DNA from: Capitella teleta
Taxonomy: Eukaryota; Annelida; Polychaeta; Capitellidae
Direction: 5' to 3'
DNA: 64,000 bases
Assembly: GCA_000328365.1 (NCBI GenBank)
Contig: KB298871.1
Coordinates: 101,115-165,114, forward strand
The notes under the pieces were generated by a model. That model was not told the DNA's origin, made no database searches, and saw only the letters and a list, made by a program, of their open reading frames with translations. The position numbers and the translations under genes are program-made. Positions 11,343 through 22,256 of this stretch are shown one piece after another (positions within the stretch are counted from its first letter, which is position 1; the number at the start of each line of letters is the position of its first letter).

Positions 11343-14300
11343 CTAAGCGGTCACCAAGAAACTTGTTCCGATGACATTGGTGTCGGTGTCTGTACGCTGA
11401 TAGGGCTGCTGGCCCCCCGCATAGATTAGCATTTTACCTAACAAAAGAATATCATTGTGATCCATGGAATATTAACTGAAGGGCAAACCTGGCTGCACTT
11501 GGAATCCAGTTGCTTCATCCACCCAGACGGCCATTTGTTCAGCACTGACCACAAATGACAGACTGGACGACTGATTGACCGTATGGCGGTGGCGTTTGAA
11601 GCCGACCAGGGTCCACCTGGGAACAGGCACAGTGGCCTCCATCCATGACATGTACACCTGCGTTACCTGAATTACATGAATAATGAAATGAATAATTTGA
11701 AATGTAATCAGTGAAAAATGATATAAAAAGTTTATCAGCATATATAGGTGGTACTCAATTGTGTCAAGTGTCTATTCAAACAGGAGGTGTGTCTCCTTCT
11801 AATGTTGGAGGAGTAAGATAACTTAAATGCAAACTCACCTCATCAGCATTGTAAGGTCCGCGATTCAAAACTTGAACAGTGACGGTGACATTACCGCCAG
11901 CTCTGACAGATGTTGGCGACACAGAGACGGTCTGATAATGGAAGCTCGTGTAGGAGAGTCCGTACCCGAAGGGGTACAGAGGGTCCCCTCCATCGAAATA
12001 TCGGTATGTGTGCCCGGTCATGTTGTAGTCAGTTATGCTAGGAACTTGATGCAACTGAGCTGGCCAAGTTGAAGGCAAGCGAGCGGCAGGAACTCCATCG
12101 TCTCCTGTTGCTGTGACAACCTGATATAAAGCTTTGCCGGTTCCCATGGCGGGATAGAAGCACTCGATGATGCCGTCAACTTCTGGGCTTAGCTTAGGCC
12201 ATGTCAGGTCAACAGGACCAGCGTTGAATAGGACAAGGACTAGTGGCGCCTCACGACCTAAGAGAGAGAATGAAAAAAATGTTGAGCAATAAATAGTATG
12301 AGATAACATACTGAAAAATTCAGCGTCTTTTAGGATCTGAAGTTGGTATCCAGGAAGATCCAGATCTGCCCTGTCATGACCTTCTCTTTCAAGATTCGAT
12401 CCTGGAAATCATTAATTCTAGGAAAGAATCACCATGAATCGATAAACTTACCAACACCTAAGCAAACAAAGACGAACTGAGCGCCTTTTACGGCTTTTTC
12501 GATCGCTTTTGGGTCGTAATTAGTGCACGAGGGATCGTCACAACCGGAAGCATATCTGACGTCATCGCCCAAGGATTTCAATCCCTCATACGGAGTTGAA
12601 ACGAACTTCGGATCCCAGTTTGGGATGTAATCTCCAAACAGTGTTTCAGCGTTATCAGCAAATGGGCCAATAATCTGATGGAAAAAAAGTAATCAGAATT
12701 GAGGGATGATTCAGATAAAACTCACGGCCAAACGATCAAAGCGCTTCTTCAATGGAAGGACACGGTTGAGGTTTTTCATCAGCACAAAAGACATAGCTGA
12801 GGCCTTGACTGCCAAATCTTGATGTTCTTGAGATAGGACCACAGACATGTCAATCTTAGTGAAGGGGTTCATATCAACTGGGTCAAACTCTCCCTGTCGC
12901 ATGCGAGAGTACATTGGTTTCTTGAGGTTTTCTCGCAGTTCTTCTTCTGATATTAAATTCTGTTTGACTGCGTTCAGTAGATTGAAATAGGCCACGCCAC
13001 TTCCAGTGGCTCCAGTTAGCTCTACATTGCAGCCAGCTTTCACGGAATCTGCTGCTGCCTCTGCTAAAGTTTTGGTGTACTTATGGTGATAGACAATATT
13101 CTCTATTGCTCCAGAATCACTGATCACATAACCATTGAAACCCCATTCCTTGCGGAGAATATCTGTCAGCAGTTTCTTATTGGCACAGGCAGGCACACCA
13201 TTGATTCTGTAGAAATATCATGAGTGTACCCAGAATACTCAATGTCTTTCAATCACCTGTTGTAACTGCACATTATGTTGATGGAACCAGCTTCAACACA
13301 GGTTTTAAACTGGGGCAGAAAAGTCATCCGCCAATCTCGCTCAGACACCTGAATAAAGAACAGGTAAAAATAATTCACGCTTCACTATAAAACTAATTAC
13401 CTTGGCATCAAAGCCAAATCTAGAAACTGGAATATTTTCTGGTCCGTTATGGACATCAAAATGTTTGCAACCTCCGCTAGCCTGGATGTAGCGTGGATGG
13501 TCACCCTGAAGTCCCTTAACAAAACCGACAGACAGTTGACCACTCAGCCACGGGTCTTCTCCGTATGTTTCCTGGTTTCTTCCCCAAAGTGGATGTCGCA
13601 TAATGTTGATGACCGGCGTGAAACAGTTGACTCCTCTGTGGCCGTAGATTTGGCTTTTGACCTCAGTGTTGTAGAAGCCCCGTAGTTCTCTTGCGATCGC
13701 CTGAGACATGTTGAAAGCCAGGTCTGGGCTGAATTGAAATAAGATACAAGATATATAGCCCAATACTAAAAACACATGTAATTGCAATTTCTGATTATAT
13801 ATAAATTAATCTACACGATTTCAAACTTTTGTAGACAATTACCTGAATGAAGCTCCAAGCCCAATGGCTTGAGGGAAAGCGGTTGAATTTTCCCATCGCA
13901 CGCCCGTGATGCACTCATTGATGAATTGGTATGGCTTTACTCCTAGTCTATCGACTGGGATAGTTGATTTCCTGAAGAATAAAAGTTATTTATATCACAT
14001 AATGATTTATACTTATAATCACTCATCAACCTTTGATATTTGTAGCCCCAAAACACCCCAAATAAATCAATTGCACATGACGCTCATGATTAGACGCGTA
14101 CTGCATGATTCAATTTACAAAAGCTCTTACCATGTCAATCTGTTACAGGGTCAGAGGTCAAACTGTATAGTGCATCATGAATATTCATGATCCGCAGTGC
14201 CCTCATAATGCAGACCCCACTATACCAGGTATATGGAACTGTATGCATTTTTTATCAAAGAAGACAGTCACTCAATGATTGAATTGCAAGTCAAATTGAG

Positions 14301-15143
14301 AATCAAGTATTTTTCATTAAGATAAGGAGAGGATTATAAGGATTGAATTCCTTATAATGCTCACAGATTGCAGCCTAAGTCAGCTGAGGTGAAGGGTTGG
14401 AGTCAGTTAGAGTTCACCATAAGTCCATAGTTATAAGGGTTGCAGACTTTAATTCACAGCGTGCATAGCCTATACATGCTGTGAATTAAAGTAGGCATGC
14501 AAAGAAACTATATCGCTTATATAAGGCCTACATACATCCTGTTCCAAATAATTGTATATGTGTATTACCAGTATATTATCAGTGTGCATGGAGGAACTAA
14601 TGAACTACACATATATATATGTATATATACCGGAACATACATAAAGTATATATCAGACATTATCAGTGCATAGCACAAATGAATCGGGCGACGTTTGCGT
14701 CAGACCCATGACATCTCAGTGTAGTATGTCAACAAACCGTTACATACTTTGATAGATGTCATATATGCTACGTACTGCATGCTTGCAATGGTGATGGGGT
14801 GCTATTATAATTATTATATGTTTATAGTATTAATACTATTATCATGATAATTATTATGAGTATATCACTATATGATTGTACACATAGTATTAAATATAAC
14901 AATTAAAGATTTGGATTATCATTCAAGAGGGGGTATAGCCTATAGGAATCGGACATGTTACAAAGTGATGATGACCACTCACCCATACTGAGCAACACTG
15001 ATGTTGACCACCTCTTCAATGGTCAACCGTTGGACCAAATCATCAACTCGTTTGTCCCAAGACAAAGTCACATCTTCGAATGGGAATTTGGCATTTGCAA
15101 CACCGCACAGAACTGCCAGGCAGCAGATTAGAACACCCCTCAT
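11343..15143 (-). CDS. Secreted glycoside hydrolase family 3 (beta-xylosidase/beta-glucosidase-like)
   Basis: Ten exons (15143-14983, 13971-13843, 13728-13401, 13348-13257, 13206-12726, 12674-12452, 12401-12312, 12257-11839, 11666-11489, 11437-11343) give 731 aa. A signal peptide (MRGVLICCLAVLCGVANA) is followed by the GH3 N-terminal barrel (VNCFTPVINIMRHPLWGRNQ, GGCKHFDVHNGP) and the nucleophile site GYVISDSGAI, where Asp is expected to be catalytic. The GH3 C-terminal domain follows (NLEREGHDRADLDLPGYQ, LVLVLFNAGPVDL), then a fibronectin-III-like end (YPFGYGLSYTSF, NVTVTVQVLNRGPYNADE). It should release terminal sugars from plant- or alga-type polysaccharides outside the cell or in a lysosome-like compartment. 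The order matches plant and bacterial beta-xylosidases; the exact substrate cannot be read. Start: ATG at 15143 gives the signal peptide. Intron 1 is about 1 kb. Confidence 0.92.
14447..14491. repeat. Hairpin-forming inverted repeat in GH3 intron 1
   Basis: The arms CTTTAATTCACAGCGTGCA and its near-perfect complement flank a 7-nt centre. It lies in the first GH3 intron, which is otherwise AT-rich and without an exon. Confidence 0.6.
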
Positions 15144-15350
15144 GATGCCTGATACCTTCAATGGTGTGTCATGTGAGTTCACCACCTTTTATTTGGCTAT
15201 TCTGCTTAACTCAACCACTGTTAGCACCGACAGTCACATGCAAACCACTCACTGACAGCAGCTGTGTTTACATGGAACTGGCCCCTGGGAGTAAATCATA
15301 ACGCATTTCAGCTGCCAGTTCCAGATTATCATAACGAATATACTGTTATA

Positions 15351-16012
15351 CAGAGTGGGCCAAAAGTAGTCTATATCGATCTACGTACTCCATGTTATTC
15401 TGAGAGAGTGTTACAAAACAGATCGCAGGGTAAAAATCACACAGAAATTAGACAAATAAATCCTTGGTATGGTTAGTCTAACATAGGAGAGGTGGTGGCC
15501 GAGTGGTTAGCGTGCTAGAAGCGTGTTCAAAGCCAGCTGACAACTTGGCACTTATAACTCCTGCTTACCTCCTCGAACCACATAAGCCTTAGCTGCTTCA
15601 GGATTCCGAGGTTAATTAAGACCCCCCCCCAAAAAAATAAAAATAAAAAAATAAAAAATAAAAAAATAAAAATGGCATGCTGCTATTCCCGTCCTTTCTA
15701 TTCCAATTTCATCAACATTTATGCCGATTTATATCAATTAATAGAGTGATCATGATCATCATTCCGCGATCTTTCTATTTTTAGCGGCAAAGATCGAGAG
15801 CCCCGGACCATAACTTTATTGAACATTGAACAATGCTCTCATAGACATTCTACTAGTGTTTTGTTTGAGAGTGTTTATCCTATAAAAAATATATATATAA
15901 AAGGAAAAGGAAAAAAAAAGCAGAGTTTGAAGCGACATATAATAGATGACATTCATGCTCGTTCAGGGTCTCATCTGATTTAGCTCTCTTCACTCACACT
16001 CACATTTAACAG
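15351..16012 (+). mobile_element. GTGGGCC-family TIR transposon, split by a SINE
   Basis: The left terminal repeat CAGAGTGGGCCAAAAGTAGT follows a TA. Interior sequence resumes after the SINE at about 15673 (GGCATGCTGCTATTC) and matches the copy at 26926-27452. The right end is lost where a LINE fragment begins near 16013. Ends and TA target suggest a Tc1/mariner-type non-autonomous element. Confidence 0.7.
15484..15672 (+). mobile_element. tRNA-derived SINE with A-rich tail
   Basis: The head GGTGGCCGAGTGGTTAGCG is a tRNA-Ser/Leu-type A box, and TGTTCAAAGCC about 37 nt later resembles a B box. A tRNA-unrelated body follows, ending in a C-run and a long (A4-7T) tail at 15615-15672. This is the layout of a polymerase III retroposon. 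It is inserted in the GTGGGCC-family transposon, so it is younger than that copy. Confidence 0.7.
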
Positions 16013-16296
16013 ATGAAATACCAAATCATGTATAAATATAATTTACTTTCTTTTAAATCTATCAATGAACTCGGACTGACTTGTTTAAGTGAACTCTTAA
16101 ATTTTTATCAGCTGACCCGTTCTCTGCACTCAAGCAACCAAAATCTGCTGAGCGTTCCTAAATTTAAATTAATATCTTTCGGCGGCCGTTCTTTTTCTGC
16201 ACAGGCACCAGTTTTATGGAATGCTATACCTCCCAAAATTCGTGAATTGAAATCTTTACATGGTTTTAAATCAAAGACTTGAAACTTTTATTTCAG
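16013..16296 (+). mobile_element. LINE (non-LTR) reverse transcriptase C-terminus fragment
   Basis: The plus frame reads LNFYQLTRSLHSSNQNLL, then RSFSAQAPVLWNAIPPKIRE and ends FKSKT-stop. This is the 'R.LRSS...L..P......GxRxFS..AP.LWN.LP..IR' tail of CR1/jockey/RTE-like LINE proteins. It is 5' truncated and runs into the assembly gap. Confidence 0.8.
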
Positions 16297-16582
16297 NNNN
16301 NNNNNNNNNNNNNNNNNNNNNNNNNNNNNNNNNNNNNNNNNNNNNNNNNNNNNNNNNNNNNNNNNNNNNNNNNNNNNNNNNNNNNNNNNNNNNNNNNNNN
16401 NNNNNNNNNNNNNNNNNNNNNNNNNNNNNNNNNNNNNNNNNNNNNNNNNNNNNNNNNNNNNNNNNNNNNNNNNNNNNNNNNNNNNNNNNNNNNNNNNNNN
16501 NNNNNNNNNNNNNNNNNNNNNNNNNNNNNNNNNNNNNNNNNNNNNNNNNNNNNNNNNNNNNNNNNNNNNNNNNNNNNNNNNN
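16297..16582. other. Assembly gap (286 N)
   Basis: Unknown bases fill this interval. Any ORF crossing it is not real. The gap lies in a cluster of repeats, the usual cause. Confidence 0.99.
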
Positions 16583-17254
16583 GCGTATAAACTTGCGCAG
16601 ACATAGATACTCGATTCAACTTTCGCGCGCTTTTTAAATTAGGCCATTCCAAGGCACGTGATTTTTCAGCGTCCATTTGCGGACGTTAATATTTCAGACA
16701 TCATTCTGGAAGTAAATTTCTCCTCATTTGATTCAGAGTGTCCCATTTGTATTCATTGAAATAATATTACCGTAGCAAATTCCTTCTACATAAAATTTGA
16801 ATCATTCGATCCTGGAAAATTATACGAACATTTTTCGCGCGATATCAAGGCTGCAGTACACGTGACCTTCTTCACTTTCCCGAGAAATCGTCGAGCAAAT
16901 TTCGTCTGAAGTCTTCACGAACAATAACATTTCAGCTATAAATAGACGCCAACTGAACAAGTGAGTGTTCTCGGTATTTCAGTCCTATTAAATTAATGCC
17001 TCATAACCTTGAATCTCTGAATACCAAAACTATACTTCTACTAGTTCGTGCTACTGCTATGCACATCGCCCATTAGTCATTACAAGCAGACGATCGCAAA
17101 CCCCCGGCCTGTTCACGCGGTTCATTCGGTTTACACGTGCTGAGTCAGTGAGTGAGTGAGTCACATTAATTATTACAAAAAAATTTGTCATTTAAAATAC
17201 TATTAGACTATACTATACTATAACACTATACTATAGAGTATAGTGCATGTGCAT
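16583..17254. other. Intergenic stretch upstream of the bHLH-HMG gene
   Basis: No gene was seen. It holds a short TATAC/TATAG-rich block at 17200-17240 and mixed sequence that could hold a distal promoter. Confidence 0.4.
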
Positions 17255-17726
17255 TGACAAATTACATGAAATATGGTATTTATAAATATCCAAATCTAAA
17301 AATTGGAAGTTCAAGTTGATAAACTAGTAACTATACGTGACAGTATTAGTACTATTAGTAGCTTGAGCTTGAAGTAAAATATTATAAACCTCGATCTTTA
17401 TAATATTTTTTTAGTTGCGACAATTTCCCTGAATGGGGTCATCCTTATTCCTATAATCTATATAACTATATAATATTCTAAGCTGTAAGTATCGTTCTCA
17501 GTCTCTGCAACTGAACTGGTTACTGGGGCTCTTGTGACACACTCATGATATGACATGGAGCTATCAATCAATTAATTATCAATCTGACTTTGATTTTGAT
17601 ATGTTCATAATTTGAAAACTCGTTATTTCAAGTTCAACCTACTAATACTGTCACGTAGGCCTAGTTAATCAACTTGAACTTCCAATTTTTGGATTTGGAC
17701 ATTCATAAATATTTCATGCAATTGTC
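17255..17726. repeat. Long-TIR (foldback/MITE-like) element
   Basis: The left arm (17255 to about 17372) and right arm (about 17628-17726) are inverted copies over roughly 100 bp with about 85% identity by eye. Shared blocks include AAAAATTGGAAGTTCAAGTT and ACGTGACAGTATTAGTA. The centre of about 255 bp is unrelated. The right end is 23 bp before the start codon at 17749, so it may lie in the promoter or 5' UTR of that gene. Confidence 0.75.
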
Positions 17727-17748
17727 TAATTCCTTTTGCTGAAGCGTG

Positions 17749-20439
17749 ATGGAGCTGAGTGATTGCAAAGCCACAGCTGCTTCGATTGACGTCCTAACTC
17801 AGCTCAGAAGAAGGGAATCAGACGCTCGCTGGAGGGCAAATCTGGCAAACTGCTATGAAACGCTAAAGAACATCATCCCCATCAACAAAAGAGCCAGCAA
17901 AAAGCAAATCTCCAAGGTTTTAATCGTGCCATCTTTGGTTTTTGAAATAACTCGTTATTTCAGGCTTACATCCTGGAGTCAACTTCCAAGCATCTGTCTT
18001 TCTTGGAAAAACTCCTTGTTGCTTTACTGGAGCATGACGGTTGGTGGTATTCCTATGGTTTTCTCATTGAGTTTGTTTGTGTTTATTAGCCACTACTAAG
18101 GGTGTTGAACCTGATTTGATCGCTGATTGGGTAGCGGCTGCAGGGAAAGACATTAAAGATGAATTTCTTGAGTATTACATTCCTTATATTCAGGCTGAGT
18201 GAGTATACGCGTGTACTTCTTTTATATAAATTTTCAAATTATATTTTTTCATTCTTATGCAGGGTTCCTTTGCGGAAATACAAACGCAAAAAATCTGAAG
18301 TTTTCTTACCTGCCGAAGTTCCTGTAAGAAAAACTTCTCATAAAAACAAACCTACAAAGACTGTCACTACTAGGAAAAGAACTCCCAAACGGTAGCTGGG
18401 TATTTGCAGAAAGATTGAAATTTCTTTTTAATTAAAAAAGTAAATAAATAAAAATAAAAAATAAAAGTAAAAAAATATATATAATCTTGGAATTATTTGA
18501 ATTTGACCTTACAGCCGAGTGGTGAAGTTCGTTCGCTTAAACAAGACGTTCTCAGCAAATCAGATGGCATCTTTGACCAACCAGGGATTGAACGCAGCTG
18601 AATTGGACATGAATCGTGCGGTCATGTTTGAGGTCAGCAAAAGAAGTGACCAGGTCATTATTAAGCAACCTCTGTTGGACGTTGGTGGCAAACACATCAT
18701 TAAAGTATTCAAAGTGAACAAAGGTGCGTCGATATTTTTGAAATCTATTAAAAGGGATTTATTTTGTTATTCATTCATTAAGAAACGCTGTGTAAAGTTC
18801 TCAATGTGGATCTGAATGATTATTTTGGAACGAAAACGGAAACGGATGATTTGCAATGCGTGCCAGAGGACAATGAATTCTCAACTGAGGTATGTCTTGT
18901 GTGAAATTTGAATATTTGTTATATTTTTCTTCATTCTCAAGATTATTGCATCAAATTTTCCTGATCTGGATTTGCTGACAATTGACCCTGATGCACTGGC
19001 TGAAGTTCTAGGTCCGGCCATCCTCTGCACCCCTGAAAAAGTACGCTTTTTGGTATATAATTGATCAGGTTTTCACCCATTCTTTGCGAACAAATTCACA
19101 GATTCCTGACGGTGATGGGTCTTCTTGCTTCACACCAATTAAACTTCCACTGTCAGAAGTTGAACCTGCGGTAATTACATGTAGCGTGTACAAATCAGTG
19201 TTTGATTGCATAACTTTTTTGTAGCCTGAAATTGCTGAATCAGCAAAATCAGCAGAGAAGGAAGATAAAAGTTTGTTGTGTAATGAATGGATGTGGCAAT
19301 CGGATGACGAAGAGCAAAGTCACGAGGGTGGCACCAGTCCCGATGACTTCATGCGCAGGTTATCTATAGTTCAAAATATGAATCATTTTTATAAATGACT
19401 TGAAAAAAAAATGAATTTCCCATTTCATGAAATGAACAATTTCTCCATTAGGAATGAGAGCACCCCTACCGTTCATCCAAAGCCAAAAAATATGTTTTGC
19501 CCAAAGAGAAGGGAAGCATTTTCACCCAATGAACCTGGAACTCAGTTAGTATTGCTTTTGAAAATAAATCTAAATTATTTTTTATTTTTTATTTTCTCAG
19601 AGGAAAAGACATGTCAGCCAGGCAAAAGAAACAGCGTACTGGGCAGAAGTGTCGGCGATCTTTAAACTCGTGAGATTGAGTTTTAAAAAAGTGAAGAAAG
19701 AAGAAAATTTGATTATTTTTTTTTCCTCAGGATTTTCACTGCGTCTGAAGCAGATGAAATCATTGATTTTGACGGGTAATTCAAAGTAAAAATCACTGTT
19801 CATTGCATTAAATTAATTTTGGTTTTCAGATACCTGGCATTTTATCAACGTGAGCGTGCAATCATAGAAGCATCTGGTGTTGAGGATGCCGATATCTCGA
19901 GCATCATCAGACAGAAATGGTGCTCACTGAGTGAAACAGAGCGATCTACATTCATGCATGAAGCCAAATCCTCCTGTGGTTTGTAGCCTTAGAAGTTGAT
20001 AATTCTTTCATCCTACTTTTGATTACCTTTTTGTCTTAATTCCAGTCGCATCTTCTTTGCCGGTTCCTGAACAAGACGTTATTGAAACTTGGGAAGAATT
20101 TGAATCAGATTTTGGCCAGTTGCCAATTCCTGATACCTTCCAGCCGGTATGATAAAATCTCTCGGTTTTATTACTCTTAATGTTTCACTTCTTCCAGGAG
20201 CTGAGTGACTGTCAGTGCAGTTCCTTCCAGCAGGTTCCGTCTCTGTCTCCCCACATGAGTCAGGGAATGCCAAAGAATTTCATGTCAAATGAAGAGGATC
20301 AACTTATGGATATGCTTGTGGTGAGGCTAATCTCCACAAATTGATGGCAACTTTTAATTATTCAAGAAATTTTCAGCCGAGTATCGAGCGTTTCACAGAG
20401 AGCCACGGGGATTTCGGGGGAGATGAGGCCACTGTTTGA
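17749..20439 (+). CDS. bHLH plus HMG-box-like protein, STRA8/MEIOSIN-like
   Basis: Sixteen exons (17749-17916, 17964-18039, 18090-18198, 18263-18391, 18515-18723, 18783-18889, 18942-19040, 19102-19170, 19225-19358, 19452-19544, 19601-19669, 19731-19775, 19830-19978, 20046-20146, 20198-20320, 20377-20439) give 580 aa. Residues about 20-80 form a basic helix-loop-helix: RRRESDARWRANLANCYETL, loop INKRASKK, then AYILESTSKHLSFLEKLL. A basic linker follows (RKYKRKKSE, TRKRTPKR). Residues about 425-485 form an HMG-box-like unit (GYLAFYQRERAIIEASG, then IIRQKWCSLSETERSTFMHE), followed by an acidic tail. A bHLH plus HMG box in one chain is the layout of MEIOSIN (BHMG1). The YLxFY...W..LS pattern also matches STRA8. 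Both are vertebrate activators of meiotic entry, so a germ-cell transcription role is inferred. The start is the ATG at 17749. Orthology needs a profile search. Confidence 0.75.
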
Positions 20440-20685
20440 TTGTATCATAAATGACAAAGAATGGAGTACAGAAATATATCAATTTATTGGCAAGTAATAT
20501 ATTTCATCGTTTGTTTAAAGTTAACTTATTCAACTTTTTGTTGATTATCATTATGACAGAATGTTGTAAAATTAAGCTGGTTTGTTGTTTTATGATGATA
20601 CAGTATAATATATACATCATTATTATTGATTATGTTTATTTATTTCGGTGGTTAACAATTTCTGGTTTGTTGAGTTTGTTAGGAA

Positions 20686-20691
20686 AATAAA
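20686..20691 (+). terminator. AATAAA polyadenylation signal
   Basis: This is the first canonical AATAAA after the stop of the bHLH-HMG gene, giving a 3' UTR of about 270 nt. Confidence 0.55.
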
Positions 20692-20828
20692 TCCTGTTTT
20701 GTATTTCTTTTAATTCTCTTGATTTATTTTTGAAAACTTGAAATTGTAAAATACCTTAAAATAAGGCGGAATATTCAAGATGCACATGTTGCTGATAATT
20801 GGATATCCTCAACATATTTTGGATAATA

Positions 20829-21331
20829 CACAGTGGGCCAAAAGTAGTAATAGAGTGCATTCATCATTCTGCAATATTTCCACAGGGCCCAGGACCATGG
20901 ATAAGCTTAATTGAACGCATGATTAAGGCAACAGTCTCGTACTATTGTTTTATTTGAGAGTGCTATTGATGTGATAGTAGCACTTATGTTTACAGGCATG
21001 AGATTCTTCCGTATTTTGACGGATTATGTTTATCCCATAAAATCAAAAACAAAGCAGAGTTTGTATTGAAGCGCCATACAAGAACTGACATTCCTTGATG
21101 CTCGTTCAGGGGCTAATCTAATTTTGCGCTCTTCGTGATCACTCACCACTTTCATTTAAATGTTCCTCCCTCATTCAAAATTCATTTTTTAGTTGATTTC
21201 TTTGCATAAATGGGCACACTATAACACTGTCGATCCATACCAGGTATAGTTTTGGGGAATAATTGATACATTTTAGCAAATTTTAGAGTTTTGCTTTTTA
21301 CATGGAGTAAGACTACTTTTGGCCCACTCTG
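20829..21331 (+). mobile_element. GTGGGCC-family TIR transposon, both ends present
   Basis: CACAGTGGGCCAAAAGTAGT at the left and ACTACTTTTGGCCCACTCTG at the right are inverted repeats, each flanked by TA. At 503 bp it is the only copy here with both ends. Relative to the longer copies it has lost the left interior, joining the terminal repeat to sequence like TAATAGAGTGCATTCATC. It has no coding capacity, so it is a non-autonomous Tc1/mariner-type element. Confidence 0.85.
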
Positions 21332-22135
21332 TATATACGAGCGAGCGAATACTTCTTATAAGTATTGGGAGTGCTCCACCCATTTCAGCTTTATTCTATT
21401 GAGACAAGTACGGAGCACGGAGGAAACACGGGATTTATCTGTTCCCTTGCACTGTGCTGTACATCGTGGCAGATTATATTCTATGATTTCGGAGCACTTG
21501 ATTAATTACGCATAATTATACCAGTAAATGAAGAATATTTGACTATACATTCTTAAAATACAGAAGATTGTTTCAGCTGCTGTTCGGAGGTATATCAGTT
21601 GGATACAAGCCATGAAATTGTAGTTGACCATCAGATCTGAGAATTCATTTCATGTAACTCTTGTGAACATATTACATTATTTAGGGGCCTATTGATTTGC
21701 AATTGAGCTGCCTCTGGTTCAGAACCATTACCTCAAACTGAATAATAATATAATTCAAATAACCATATCAATTATTCGTAACCACAGTGATCGAAGTAAC
21801 CACACTACATTGAACAAAATAAATTATGTGCTAATGAAATGATACGTAAATAAATGCAGCAAAATGTTTGAAAATAAATGCAGGAGAATAAATGCTGAAC
21901 ACAACCGCAGGTGAATTCACATAATGCCATCAAGACAAAATGCGCATTCTCAGAATAGAAGAAGGTTTAAGTCGTGCTGTAGGTGGTTCCCGGAGAGGCA
22001 CAGCCGATAACAGATGTCGGGAGTTCTCCATTCTCTTCAAGCAAATCTGGCAAGAAACAAGATGTTCAATAGATTTCTCTAGAACAAATTTTTTTGAGCC
22101 AATTGTAAGGAGAATCTATTAATTATGTATGCGTA
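21332..22135. other. Intergenic stretch, no gene seen
   Basis: AT-rich sequence with only short unsupported ORFs, between two transposon copies. Confidence 0.4.
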
Positions 22136-22256
22136 CAGTCAGACCTCGTAAATCCTAACCTCTTAGCTCTATAATATAGAACTGTGATATTACTAGCGCC
22201 TGGCGTGGTTAGTGCTTATTCTCTTGTTAAGAATTTCATTAACGAGGTTTGAATGT
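22136..22256. mobile_element. Short pogo-like MITE
   Basis: CAGTCAGACCTCGTAAATCC follows a TA at 22134. The right side TTAACGAGGTTTGAATG is its imperfect inverse. At about 120 bp it is a miniature relative of the elements at 5795 and 37113. Confidence 0.6.

Noticed and set aside
15484-15560. A tRNA-Ser/Leu gene
   Set aside because: The A box is good but no cloverleaf with paired acceptor stem can be drawn, and an unrelated body plus A-rich tail follow; a SINE fits better.
16260-16676. Three long ORFs crossing 16297-16582
   Set aside because: They consist mainly of N bases in the assembly gap.
17746-17748. A start at 17746 for the bHLH-HMG gene
   Set aside because: That codon is GTG; the real ATG is at 17749.
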